Of a stretch of DNA of 64,000 nt, positions 49,063 to 59,400 are shown in pieces. The stretch is from Plecoglossus altivelis. Its lineage: Eukaryota; Chordata; Actinopteri; Osmeriformes; Plecoglossidae. The position numbers were made by a program, and so were the translations under genes. Below the pieces are notes generated by a model. The model made no database searches. It was not told the DNA's origin and saw only the letters and a program-made list of their open reading frames with translations. The stretch lies in assembly GCA_036571765.1 (NCBI GenBank), contig BROE01000022.1, positions 7,781,575-7,845,574 of the forward strand, in the 5' to 3' direction. Within the stretch, counting starts at the first letter, position 1. Every line of letters starts with the position of its first letter.

Positions 49063-51260
49063 CTCCTGGAATGAAGGGGCAGATGAGGTGGGGAGGTTTG
49101 ATGTGGAACTTTCAGACGTAAGATGTTTTGCATGCCATCAAAAACATCTGGAATTACAATGATGTGGGAACCCCAGGCAGCGTGACTTTCCTACCCGTCC
49201 GTCCGACAGCCCCGCTCCTCGTACGGTTCGTGTCCAGGTTACTTTAACTCACGCATCCAATTGTTGCATCGCGCCTTTAAGATCTAAAGATTTCTCACAT
49301 CTTTTAAAAAAAGGATCACTCGCGAGATCAATGATGTAACTCCACGGCATTGTATCCCAAGTTAAATGCACACTGGAGAACCGATTCTGTTGTTGCTTCA
49401 TATCAGAACAGGTAGCATAAGAGCCAAGGCTTTGGAGAACGCTGGATAATACCAGACACACTTGTCAATGGAGGAAACTTAAAGCAGATTGCCAGACCGC
49501 ACGCTAACGGTCAAGGAGGCCTTGGGGGGATAACATCTTAAAGTGTTCATGGTTGGTCTACAGTGGTATAGCTGCCACGAGATGACAGAAACCAAACGCG
49601 GTAAATGTTCTGCGCACTCAGCAGAGTGTGAGGAGTTTACATGGACTGTCCAGGGCAGGGATCAGTTGCGGATCATCAAACCTCACGCTAAGATTCTCCT
49701 CGAAAAGTTGTAGTGATTGCAAAGACTCGAGGGATTTTCACAACAGTACTGAAACCGACTGTTTTGTTAATGGTTATGTACTGTGGAGGGACGGAAGGCC
49801 ATGTTTATCTTAATTCATCAGCCTGATCACCACAGACTAGCGCTTAGATGATGAGATATCCACCATGCATCCAGACCTTCACTAGGTTGGGAAAATAACG
49901 AACCAACTGTTTCATTCCTTTGATCATTGAGCTGCATGAAATAGATACTTCTGTCTGCTTTACCAGAAGTAAGATGTTGACCTGGTGTAGGCAGAGAGGA
50001 GGACAGAGAGAAAGAATGAGAAAGAACGGAATGACACATATTTCCCCTTCAGGTCTTTAACTTAACTTTACTGTTTGTTTTCATAGTGAAGTCAGGTAGC
50101 CAGAGTATCTCCTTTCTGTTTATCTCAGTGACAGGGTGGGTCTATGGCTGATGTACGCTTGTTTTCCAGTGGCGTTCGGTGTGGTTAAGATCTAAGGTTC
50201 TGTGTTCCGCGGTTGAAAATGGTTTCCGTTCCAAGATACTCAGGTTACTACCATCTCTCTCCGGCTGTCAGCCTTTCGTTCTGCCTCTCGTTTTTACCAT
50301 TTTGACTTATCCCAAAGATTCATTCCTATTATCCAGACTGTGGTTTATCAACTGAGTGATTCTCTAATGCCAATCTAATAGAGTAAATTACCTCAGTATT
50401 ACCAGTATTCAGTTCTACTATCAGGGTCCAGTTTATATCTAACTAACCAGCTCCTGGATGACACCTGACAGCTCAACAGGTCTGGCCCTGTTTTGCACCC
50501 TCAACCACAGCCTCCCTGTCTGCTGAAACTGTCCAAATGGCCCTTTGAAGTGGAGATGAGTCCTAGACATACACTTCCCATCTCCTCTCCCTCCAGGGGT
50601 CAGTGCCCCGGCCTCGCCCCAGCCTCGCCCCGACCTCACCCCAGCTTCTACAGTCATGCTAAGACACGACAATAGAGACAAAAGGACAGAGCATAGACAA
50701 ACAGATCCCTGTCTGTCTGTCTGTCTCTCTCTGTCTCCCCTTTGTCGTCTCACTCTCACTGTTTCTCTCTCACACTCTTTCTTTCTCACACTCTATTTCT
50801 TTCTTTCTTTCTCTCTCTTTCTCTCTGTCTCTCTCTCTTTCTCTCACCCTCTCAGTCTATAACATCCCATCCTCTCTCTTTCTCTACGCTCCACTTCAAA
50901 TTAAAGAGTGAAAGACTCGCTGAAATTTAATGGGTTCTGCACTACATAAAATCAGTCTGGCCTTCATTATGGCATGTTGCCGTGCAAACATTAATCAACA
51001 GGACAGGACCACACAGCTTGAAGCACGCAGCCTCATTCAGCATGTCAGTTCCAAAAGGTAGTCAATAGTGTGTGACAGGAGGAGACACACAAAGAGATCT
51101 GCTCACTGTGAATGCTGCTGTACAAGGGACGGAAACACTCGCTTCCCAAACAGGGTGCTTCTCCTGCTAAATCAATGGCAATGACAATGTACACAGCTGG
51201 ACGAGCTCTAAGCCCTGCATGCCTAAAAGAGTGAGGTGGTGTTAAGAAACAGACACAGAC

Positions 51261-51340
<80 letters not shown>

Positions 51341-51928
51341 TGAGAGAGAGACTGAGACAGAGACAGAGAGAAGGAGCAAGAGAGAGAAGGAGCAAGAGAG
51401 TGAGCGAGAGAGAGACCGAGAGTGAGCGAGAGGCGGAGAGAGAGAAAGAGAGAGAGAAAAGGAGCAAGAGACAGAGAGTCAGTGGCAGAGAGAGATAGAG
51501 CAGCAAAGAAAACAGAGTGATGACATCTCCTTGAAGGCCAGCGAATGACCCCTGCCCCCTTCTGCAAGAAGACAACGTCCCCCCTCTTGTCTCCAGACTG
51601 CCCCGCTAATCTCCTCACTGTTTAGCTTGAATCTCTGCCATCGCTCCCTTCTCTCGGAGTGGAATCCTACAAACCTTCTGTACATACAACCTCAGGAGAT
51701 TTGAAAATAAATTAAAAGGTGACTTTAATAGGCTTTGATAGGCTTCAATAGCCTTTGATGTCGTTCCAATTCGTGAAAACAGGTCTTTTTTCTTGATGAT
51801 AAAAGGCCGGATAGACAAGTTTAATATAAACGACCACTATAGCTTTGACTAAAGCCCCAAAGTCAAGCTTTATGAGAACGTCCCTGTACAGAGGATATTC
51901 ACAGATGGTCCTCTCTCGGTGCTCCGCG

Positions 51929-51965
<37 letters not shown>

Positions 51966-54900
51966 ACTTTGCACGCACACACGCACATTCACACACACAC
52001 ACACACCGCTAACTACAAAGGCACAACTTGATACAAAGTATTTACATGTGTTTGTGGAGCCCCCTTTGTTGATTGCCAATATCTACGACACAATGGTATT
52101 TTAATTTTTATCTTCTCCAAAACAATAGCTGCTTGGCAGTCAAGCACCACGATGCTTATCAACACACAAGATCCCAGCTCTGATTGGTCTCCAGGGAGCT
52201 GCTGAACAAGGTGCCCATCTGATTGGCAGAGCTCTCAGACTCCCATTCTTCTGTGATTTCCCATCACATGAAGACCTGCCTTAAACGCAAACAACAAGCT
52301 TCAAAGTTTTAAATTAAGACAAAAAGTTCTTGACGTGTCAGACTCACTAAAATACCATGGGTACACAAATTCAAGAATTCTTAAACATGTCCAGGCCGTT
52401 CCTGAACCTTGGAGGACCCTGACTGGACATGGCAGTCATGGCGAGTTAACCAAGAACACAAATCAAAAAGAGCCAATCACAGTGGATTATAATGTAGCAA
52501 CATTAAGTATGTGTGTATGAGAGCAAGAGAGAGAGAAAAAGAGAGAGACACAGAGAGAGAGACAGAGAGACACACACAGAGAGACACACACAGAGAGAGA
52601 AACACACACAGAGAGAGACAGACAGAGAGAGAGACAGACAGAGAGAGAGAGATGTTGAGTCCTTGCAATGGCTGACATGTCAAATGAATTAGGACATTCT
52701 TCCAATCATTCCTTTTATCATGTTCCAAATCCTCAATTTCCTCTTGAGTCTCAGTCCTGCTACTGCATATCCCCCTTCTATTATCCACACACTGTACACA
52801 CCTGTGCTAGACCACACGCACACACACACACACACACAACTTGCTGCACTGCAAACACACAACGGGTACTATACACACACCAGCTCTCACAGTGTCAAAT
52901 TGGTGTCTCAGGATTTGCAAGTGTGAAGGAGCTAAGATCCCCCAGAGATGAATCCTGTGGCTGAACTGTTCTGCTTTACTCGCTCTGACAGACGTGGGCT
53001 GCTTCACCTGCACTGTTTACTAAACACTGTAGCACTTCAGCCCCTGGAGAGGAGGAGAGACAGAGCGAGAGCGAGGGAGACAGCGACAGACGCAGAGAGG
53101 CGCAGAGTGTATGTTTGTGTTAGAGAGTAAGTGTGTGTGGTTAATTGCTTGAGTGCACTGGTAATGGCGCTGAAACGCCCGTCACCTCACACCATCACAC
53201 GCATGCAACTCCCCATTTATCCGCCCCCCCCCCTCCTCCACCCCACCCCCCTGACTGCGGTAACACAAGGCCCCGGAGAGAGAGCCCAGGCCTTCTGACC
53301 TCTGTGTGCTGAGTAGACCCAGATCCTCTCTGTAAGCCAACAGCAGCCAGACCTCACAGATACACTATCAATTCTACATCAGCCCTTATCTATTGGACAG
53401 TGAAAGGGCTTCTCTCATCTGTCATTGATCACTGTTAGCAACAGCTACGCTGCTGAAGCCATTGCGAGGAATGCACACTTCGGCAATCACACACACACAC
53501 ACACAGGCAAACATACACACAGACACAATCACACAGGAACAAACACATATACAGACACACACCAGCATACACCCCAGGACACCCAGGCCTAATTAACAGC
53601 ATTCTTCACCACAGCCTTCCAGTTCTGCTTTCCATCCAGGCCTGACGGCTTCATTAACCCTTACCGAGACTCTCACTCTCCGTGTCATCCCTCGCTCCTG
53701 TCCTTCCCACCTCGTTACCACGGAGACACCCAGGTCACCCAGCCTGAGGTCACCACATGACACCGCAGGGTGCAGACCATGCCCCCTCGACAGACCGCGC
53801 CCCCTCGACAGACCACGCCCCCTCGACACGGGTCACATTCCAGACCCTTCTGATCTCCCACACTTGAGAGAACTTGCAGAAACGATCAGTCAAACAGATG
53901 GGCTACAATATAACCCGTTCCTGCAATACCCAGAGCATGTGGAATCTCTCCCAGTGGCAATGTAAATGATGTCTGACATGAGTGAGTGAGTAGGCGAAGT
54001 GACTAGAGGTGTTATCAGTATGGCGTAGGGCCGTCTGTGGAGGTGCAGCTGTCCAAATGATAGTTGGGAGTGTGAAGTTCCCATCGCACGGCCCAGACAC
54101 ATGAAGTCATCTTGTTTACCTTGGGTCTGATCCATTCCTCTGTCAGAGCTTCCCCATCAGACACCAGCCCATGGAGAAGCCACTGCAGCGAAGGAGTGTC
54201 AATGTCTGTCGGCACAGCTTTGACTGAGAGGTTAACTAAGCAATCATAGAGGAAGTCGGGAGATTTTCAAGAACAATCGAACCATCTGTCCTTATAATCC
54301 TGTGTCTGTAGCAAAGCCGTAGGACAACTCACACACATACGCGAAGCTTCTAGGGAAACGCTCTGCACTATCTGGTCGGTTCTGTCCCCCAAACAAGTTC
54401 AGTGCCAAAATATTCATCTTGGAAAAACTTGGAAAGAACAATGAATGGTCTATAGCAGCACATGGAAATCAAATTTTCTGTACATGACTAAACTGCTGAC
54501 ACTTATCTGTAGTGTCAGTTATCTTTGATAACTACCCTCAAAACCAGACAGTATTTCACACAGCCAAGTCCAGCAACCGTTCCATGCCTGTTCATCAACC
54601 CGGCATCATATATTCTCCCTGCCATATCTTGACTGTGAACGATGATGATACCTACAAGGAAAACAAGCGTCTCCCTCACCTCCCCTGGCCTTCCCTCACC
54701 TCCCCTCCCCATCGCTCCTCTCCGGTAATGAGTAACGTCTGCGTTGGGGAGAGGGCTAACCATTGAGAGTTCCCCTTCCTCCCCTCCTTTCCTCCGCACA
54801 ACCGCAATTCCGTAGATGCAGCACAGCCAGGAGATGATGGTCATGTTTGGCGCTGTTAATATGTTATTAGCACGCTGAGAGATAATGGAGAGCAGACTGA

Positions 54901-56459
54901 CGAATACCGGAACCAAACACACACACAGACACACACACAGACACACACACAGGCACGCACACAGACACACACACAGACACACAAACAGACACACACACAG
55001 ACACACACACAGCCACACACAGACACACACACAGACACACACACAGACACACACAGACACTCAAACAGACACACAAACAGACACACACAGACACTCAGAC
55101 ACACAGACACACAAACAGACACACACAGACACTCAAACAGACTCACAAACAGACACACACAGACACACACAGACACTCAAACAGACACACAAACAGACAC
55201 ACACAGACACTCAAACAGACACACAAACAGACACACACAGACACTCAAACAGACACACACACAGACACACACAGACACTCAAACAGACACACAGACACAC
55301 AAACAGACACACACAGACACTCAAACAGACACACAAACAGACACACACAGACACACCCACACAAAGGTGCATCCCCGGGCCTAGTATGTGAACGTCACGA
55401 TTCACCCCAGAAACTGACCTCAGGAATCCAGCGGCGTCCGCCCTTCCTCACAGGAAGGCGTGGAGGAGGAGAACACAGACAGTCTTATCCCCTGAACACA
55501 ACTGGGTGGCTGTGTGGTTGTTGAGTCTGTGTTTATGTGTGTGCAGTTCTATCTATCTTTATATTTCTATCTTTTCTATCTATCTTTGTGTCCCTCTGTC
55601 CATCTGTCTGTCTGTCTGACTGACCGTCAGTCTGTTTGTTTGTGTCTTTGGCAGATTATGTTCATCTTAATAGCTGATTCGGTCATGCTTGAGAGTGAGC
55701 CTCTGGTTTCCTGTGGTGGGTATTCCTACCCCACAGCTACTGTCTGGCTGTCTGGTCTATAAAAGGTTAATAGGCGCTGACACAGACCCTACAGCATACT
55801 GAGAATGGCACCAACCAGAAGACTACCTTACCTCTGGACCATGGTGGAGGGATCTGGATGTCTCCAGCATTTGTGTCAAATGTTCCAATGACAGCATTTG
55901 GAAAATGAGATTGCAGTGACTTTGTACACAGACATGACTTCATGTAGCTGTTGTCACAGTTACTTCATAGGTTCAGTGGTTTCCCCTAATGGCAAACATG
56001 AGTGGAAGCCCCCTAGCCACATTGCCACACAGCTGCTATACAGGCCGTTTAGCACTATTAACTATTTTACAAGTAAGTCCTACTGCTTCTTTTCAAGTTG
56101 TTGTTGAGGTTAGCGGTTAACACCAGGTAATGATTCATTAAGTCCATCAATTCTATTTAATATTACCAGTCTCACTCACTAGAAGCTTTACTGGGAATGC
56201 TGCTCCTTGGTCAGTCAACATTCCCTGCTAAATTGTGAGCTTGTGAGTCTTAGCATGGAGACATTGTTGATGGTGGAGGTCACATTGGCTCAGCTGTACG
56301 GGTGTGTACTGTACCTGCGTGCGAGAGCTGGAGGCGGGGTCCAGACTGCGTCCAGCCTGCGGAGGAGGAGGCTGCAGCCTGCAGCCACTGCAGCTGGAGG
56401 AACACACCAAGCAGTACAGAGGTAGAGACACAGCAGGGGCTCTGCAGCGCTGCAGTCAT
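38808..56459 (-). CDS. sema3d-like: class 3 semaphorin, Sema3D-like (possibly Sema3H), complete 17-exon gene
   Basis: Secreted guidance protein of the class 3 semaphorin family, which signals through neuropilin/plexin receptors in axon and cell migration. Coding exons join as complement(38808..39239, 39433..39566, 39799..39863, 40310..40467, 40611..40652, 41945..42033, 42658..42880, 43644..43788, 44274..44343, 44592..44706, 45160..45302, 45485..45613, 45733..45820, 46146..46265, 46570..46632, 46790..46953, 56315..56459): 2325 bp, 774 residues. All borders are GT-AG and phases match throughout. Order: signal peptide (1-~31), sema domain (~45-515), PSI (531-582, cysteines 531/538/541/542/549/556/581), furin-type site KRRARRQD (564-571), Ig domain (Cys608-Cys661), and a basic tail with a second RKARVRR site (758-764). 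Cys732 probably forms the dimer bond. Sema3D affinity is shown by IYWPAA, CPSxTYDPLxKSTRDFPDDV, RRARRQDxKYGDP and EYCEQxWxREKRRQ. Divergence elsewhere leaves Sema3H possible. Confidence 0.93.
39433..39566 (-). CDS. sema3d-like: semaphorin exon 16 (first half of Ig domain)
   Basis: 134 bp, residues 587-631. VIYGVESNSSFLECVPHSRQ holds the first Ig cysteine (608) and a glycosylation site (N602). The linker after VRWTVQQ is less conserved. Acceptor ttctctgtag|GTTCAG, donor AGGGAG|GTAAAG. Confidence 0.93.
39799..39863 (-). CDS. sema3d-like: semaphorin exon 15 (processing site)
   Basis: 65 bp, residues 566-586 plus split codons. Together with the previous exon it encodes KRRARRQDIKYGDP, a furin-type cleavage site between PSI and Ig, nearly the same as in Sema3D. 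Acceptor gttcctcag|ACGCG, donor GGAGATG|GTCAGT. Too short for ORF calling. Confidence 0.92.
40310..40467 (-). CDS. sema3d-like: semaphorin exon 14 (PSI domain)
   Basis: 158 bp, residues 513-564 plus two bases. QQLYVSGDGGV ends the sema domain. The PSI core CADCCLARDPYCAWDGQTCS follows with its cysteines. Acceptor tttctgcag|CAACAG, donor AAAAG|GTAGTT. Confidence 0.95.
40611..40652 (-). CDS. sema3d-like: semaphorin micro-exon 13 (42 bp)
   Basis: Fourteen codons, SPTPILSMTLSTKR, phase 0 at both ends. Too short for normal ORF calling, but its size and position match the 42-bp exon of class 3 semaphorins. Acceptor gttctgcag|AGCCC, donor AAGAGG|GTAAGT. The following intron is only 143 bp. Confidence 0.9.
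41945..42033 (-). CDS. sema3d-like: semaphorin exon 12
   Basis: 89 bp, residues 469-498. DDGKVLKVVSIPKED and IVLEELTVFQ close the last sema blades. Acceptor tctttcag|ATGAC, donor TTCCAG|GTGAG. Confidence 0.93.
42658..42880 (-). CDS. sema3d-like: semaphorin exon 11
   Basis: 223 bp, residues 395-468. CPSETYDPLHKSTRDFPDDV is close to Sema3D, while the middle (HQLMWEPVLPMGRRPAY) has diverged. Ends at EAEDGQYDVLHLGT. Acceptor cctcccag|TGT, donor CACGG|GTCAGT. Confidence 0.94.
42960..43260. other. sema3d-like: unique block inside semaphorin intron 10
   Basis: Repeat-free sequence in the 763-bp intron between exons 11 and 10, with ttttacggccgccatttccg (a YY1-like GCCGCCAT core). It may be intronic regulatory DNA. 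Nothing else is visible in this intron except a CCTG/TCTG-like run near 43400-43460. Confidence 0.2.
43644..43788 (-). CDS. sema3d-like: semaphorin exon 10
   Basis: 145 bp, residues 346-394. FRGSAVCVYSM, FNGPFAHKEGPDYRW and RIPYPRPGT are family signatures. Acceptor cccgtag|CTCTG, donor GGAACA|GTACGT. Confidence 0.95.
44274..44343 (-). CDS. sema3d-like: semaphorin exon 9
   Basis: 70 bp, residues 323-345 with split codons at both ends. Encodes DIFVLETKDPQNPIIYGVFS. Acceptor ttttcag|AGGAC, donor CCAG|GTACAG. Confidence 0.92.
44592..44706 (-). CDS. sema3d-like: semaphorin exon 8
   Basis: 115 bp, residues 285-322 plus one base. NDVGGKRSLINRWSTFLKAR followed by LVCSVPG is the most conserved stretch of the class. 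Acceptor taaacag|AAT, donor CTTG|GTAACC. Confidence 0.95.
44762..45140. repeat. 40-bp minisatellite filling semaphorin intron 7
   Basis: About nine tandem 40-bp units built on tgctgttggtgtacaatata followed by catgacagagtatatttaca, with few substitutions. The array takes up most of the 453-bp intron between exons 8 and 7. Confidence 0.95.
45160..45302 (-). CDS. sema3d-like: semaphorin exon 7
   Basis: 143 bp, residues 237-284. FVGSFSIPDTHSADDDKVYF and RVCK are shared with Sema3D. Acceptor tccccag|AGCC, donor TGCAAG|GTGACT. Confidence 0.94.
45403..45480. repeat. 11-bp repeat next to the exon 6 splice donor
   Basis: Six to seven units of tttcctgtgtg (11 bp) with one tttgctgtgtg variant. On the gene strand the array begins within about 5 nt of the exon 6 donor GT at 45483-45484, inside the 182-bp intron 6. 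Confidence 0.93.
45485..45613 (-). CDS. sema3d-like: semaphorin exon 6
   Basis: 129 bp, residues 194-236. GDLYAGTSVDFMGTNAAIFR is the conserved blade motif, and the exon ends at DHWLN. The donor CAATG|GTGAGG is followed after a few bases by an 11-bp tandem repeat in the intron. Confidence 0.94.
45733..45820 (-). CDS. sema3d-like: semaphorin exon 5
   Basis: 88 bp, residues 165-193 plus the first base of codon 194. VESGRGKCPFSPREPFTA matches the ESGRxKCPFDPxxPFAS region of the family. Acceptor tcttccag|GAG, donor CACAG|GTTAGT. Confidence 0.93.
46146..46265 (-). CDS. sema3d-like: semaphorin exon 4
   Basis: 120 bp, residues 125-164, phase 0 at both ends. Carries the conserved CANYVRLLQPFNKTH and YACGTGAYHPQC core. 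N138-K-T is a likely glycosylation site. Acceptor tttttcag|ACG, donor CAGAG|GTGAG. Confidence 0.94.
46570..46632 (-). CDS. sema3d-like: semaphorin exon 3
   Basis: 63 bp, residues 104-124, phase 0 at both ends. IYWPAAREDVEHCRLAGK is nearly the Sema3D sequence at this position. Acceptor ttctgcag|ATC, donor CTATTG|GTAAGC. Confidence 0.93.
46790..46953 (-). CDS. sema3d-like: semaphorin exon 2 (start of sema domain)
   Basis: Residues 49-103. Acceptor tctctgtttcag|AGCTG, donor CACG|GTACCG. Contains the family hallmark YQALLLDEDRGTLLLGGRDH. N55-S-S is a possible N-glycosylation site. Confidence 0.92.
49010..49060. repeat. CA microsatellite in intron 1
   Basis: Pure CA run of about 50 bp after cgcgcg. 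Confidence 0.95.
51261..51480. repeat. GA-rich array in intron 1
   Basis: GA repeats with a short TG interruption (51301-51310), then degenerate gagaaggagcaag- and gagcgagag-type units. Confidence 0.9.
52508..52652. repeat. GA/CACAGA compound repeat in intron 1
   Basis: Alternating gagagaga, cacacagagaga and gacagagagaga blocks over about 145 bp. Confidence 0.9.
54918..55362. repeat. CACAGA/CTCAAACAGA higher-order repeat in intron 1
   Basis: About 445 bp of acacacagac units. The right half shows a higher-order pattern of acacacagacactcaaacag plus acacacaaacag, repeated roughly every 30-40 bp. Read in translation it gives His/Thr/Gln- or Cys/Val-rich frames in all six frames, which are not genes. 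Confidence 0.93.
56315..56459 (-). CDS. sema3d-like: semaphorin exon 1 (start codon, signal peptide)
   Basis: The ATG at 56457-56459 is the first Met of the frame and has A at -3. Residues 1-48 start MTAALQSPCC, continue with a hydrophobic core (VLLGVFLQLQWLQAAA) typical of a signal peptide, and reach GPRLQLSHA, the counterpart of PRLKLSYK before the first intron in class 3 semaphorins. The donor is CACGCAG|GTACAG, phase 1. Any 5' UTR exon upstream is unknown. Confidence 0.85.
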
Positions 56460-59400
56460 CCTCTCACAGGTCCTCTGCTCCTGGGTAGAACGTGGTCGCT
56501 CTTCAAGTCGCCAAAGGCTGGTGAACTCTGCAGCCAATGGCTCACTAGGAGGAGGGAGACAGAGAAGAAGAGAAAAAAAGGAAAAGGAAAGAGAGGGAAT
56601 GACAGGGAAAAAAAAGAAAGAGTGAGGGATTTGTCTTCAAAATATCAATAATTTGAGAGTGTAAATACTGATTTATAGTCCCAACGGGTTTCCAGATAAA
56701 TTGCACATGCGTCAAAATCAACGCCAGACGTGATTTATTCTCTTGAAGCTCACCATAGAAGTGTTTATTATTTATAGTACCTCCCTGACATTCAGGGGTA
56801 AATGTAAACCTAGTCCATGACAAGGCCTCAGGTGAGCTCATAAATCAGCTAAAAAAATGAAATAGGACCAGAAACAGAATACTCAGTAAGATGGATGGAT
56901 TCACATTTAGTCCTGATATTACAATGGGGATTGTACACCTGAATAAATCTCCAGTCCCCAGCATGGAGAACAGTCATGCACGGTAGGTGGCCAACTAACA
57001 TAAAAAGTATATTACTAAGTAAACCGCTTGCATTGCGTCATGGAGCGTGGAGGCCTGTAAGTGTCTCATATTCCATGATATCAAACCGACAGGGAACCTC
57101 TGGGATGTTAGATCCATCTCTTTGACGAGAGAGCATGCTTTGGTAAGATCATTTACCATGTATGGTCATAACTTGCCGAGGAGGGACGTATGTACAGAAG
57201 TTCTGAGGCGACAAACAGAGGGCAAACCGGTCTTTCCCCCCCTCATCCGTCAGAGAAGGAAGCTTCGTCTCAACAAGTCCGTTGACGCGGGTTGTGTTGT
57301 CTAAATAAAGACGGCAGCGCAGTGAACTCATCCTCCCCGTCGCCGACGTTCGTGTCATCTAGGGTTAGATTGATGGATACGCGCGTCACAAGGTACAGCA
57401 CGCACACTCAGGTCAATGGTGTTTATGGAAGCACTTAAGGGGCGGCGGCCGACGGAGGACCATTTTAGATACGAGGGTCCGAGAGAGTGTGTTTGTTTAC
57501 CCAAGCGACTCAGTTTCAACCCAGGAGATGTGCCTTGGGGGTACGGCTTGGGCTTTAGCTCAGGGAGCTAACAACGGTCTCAGGCACAGAACCAGATGTA
57601 TTCAACTCTCCCTGCTCCTGATCGTTGTCCTTCAAGGTCATGTGACAGCCTGCTCTAAAAGCCCACAGTCGTCTTTGTCACTTTTCCTGAGGCAAGGGCT
57701 TGGTATTGCATCCCCCTTGTAGAGCTTAGGCATCCCCAGACAGAGATTTGAAATGGCCCAGTGGTGTTAGGAAACTGGTGCGGTTCATGACCTTTGCCAG
57801 AGTCATTTTAGATCATGGAAGGACAGGGAGGGGGGTGTTGCTCAGGCCAGTGGGGTTGATGTGGGTTATTGTTTAGAAGGCCGTTCCCATGGCTAATCAG
57901 CTAACCCATCTCTATTTTCTCTTCCTCTAGAGAGGGTTAAACAATAGGTAAACATTCTACACACTTCTCAGCTCTTGGGTCTCTAGATGTGTTGGGGATG
58001 TAAACTGTCACAAGTGAAAAAAAATTATATTTAAAGTATACTTAAAATTAATGAGTGGAAACAGAAGGTAATTTAAGCCAGTTGTTTATATGCATTTGGA
58101 TATAAAAATCTGTACATTTAGTTACACTTCTCAGTAATTACATTTCAATTACATTCAAGTATGCTCTTTTTCCTCTAAGGTACAATGCAAAAGATATATA
58201 TGTGAATAGAAAAGAGACTGTGTTCTTGTTACTCTATATACTCTCAAAAATAATCCCAAAATGGACCCTTAGTTCCATAGAAAGGGAAGGTCTTTGTAAA
58301 GCACTTCCGTGGAGTTTGTTTCTCTCCAGCTGTGAGGTGGGTTCCCATAGTGCGGTGTGTGTATCTTGTAGTGAAGTGTTTGAATGGCATAGTGCTGTGT
58401 GTAAGTGGCTGTGCTATGAAACAGCCTGGAGAGAGGGTCAACAATACTGGCAGAGGATTGTTGTATGAGACGAGATGTATGAGTAAATCTGCAACCTTCC
58501 TATTGCCTAAGGAAGTTAAGATGTTGTTCTGGCATAAGGTTTAGGATGATCCGACTTTCCGATACAGGATTAGTGAAGTCAGAAAGGGCATTTAGTGATT
58601 TGACCCAAATGTAGTGTTTTCATTATAAAGACTCATCGTTGGCGGAAAAGTATTTTTCCTTCATATTTATGGGGTCTACCTCAAAGAAGAATTGCGCTAC
58701 ACCAAAGTCGGTAAGTGGCTTCAAAATCCCATGATAAAGGGCTCGGTGATTTATCCACGAACAGGGGATGGAGCCAAAGTGGTGAGATCGCTCAGCATCA
58801 GGAGTCAGAGGAGGTGACAGCTTTACAGCCTCTCCTAGGCAACACCTTAATCCCCTCCCTGATTTACTCTCCCACACTACCCTCCTCCTTCTCTGTCCCT
58901 CCCTCCCTCCCCCTTCTCCAGCGTCCACTCTGTCCTTCCTGTAGCTACAGTACGTATGCACTCATTAACGTGAGGCGGTGGAAGCCTTCTGCGAGGTCTG
59001 TTACTCGGATCAGCTGCGTTGATGACCATGGGGTGGAGGGGAAGAAGTGGACGCCTCTGGAGAAAAATGGACGGCTGAATTTTAGGGACTCTCCTGGGCG
59101 GGTTTGATAGCGACGGCCAGGACGCAGGTGCAAGGCTTAGGCCGAGACAGGAGAATCTGGTACATGTCTACAAAAGGCTATTTATCTTACTAAAGGAACC
59201 AAAAACAACATTCTTGCGTTATTGGGTACATGTGTGTAAGCTTTAGTGAAATGGAAATGTTGTAATAATATCAATAAAGTACAAAACTCAGCCTCTCGGA
59301 CTATTCCAAGTGTCCTCAGCATATTAAATGGGGCTGATTTTGTCATCACTAACTAAACCCTGGAGAGGAAACAGGGATTTGAATTACATATTAAAAACAG

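Larger units (their letters stand above)
46954..56314 (-). other. sema3d-like: semaphorin intron 1 (about 9.4 kb)
   Basis: Separates the signal-peptide exon from the rest of the coding sequence; a large first intron is usual for class 3 semaphorins. No further exon was recognised. It contains a poly-C/G run (46977-46990), CA, GA, CT and CACAGA arrays listed separately, a C-rich patch at 53220-53260, and unique stretches (47350-48550, 49080-50440, 51650-52500). Confidence 0.7.

Noticed and set aside
54515..55391. Long Cys/Val and His/Thr/Gln ORFs on both strands
   Set aside because: Products of the CACAGA array, with no splice sites or domain.
38808..56459. Sema3F, Sema3G, Sema3E or Sema3B as the identity of the semaphorin
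   Set aside because: Single motifs are shared with these (for example SSIRAAFNGP with Sema3E and CSVPGPGG with Sema3G), but the exon 3, exon 11, furin-site and C-terminal motifs together fit Sema3D best.
56460..56537. N-terminal extension of the semaphorin beyond the ATG at 56459
   Set aside because: The frame stays open upstream but contains no ATG (only TTG at 56535-56537). The ATG at 56457-56459 has a good context and is directly followed by a signal peptide.
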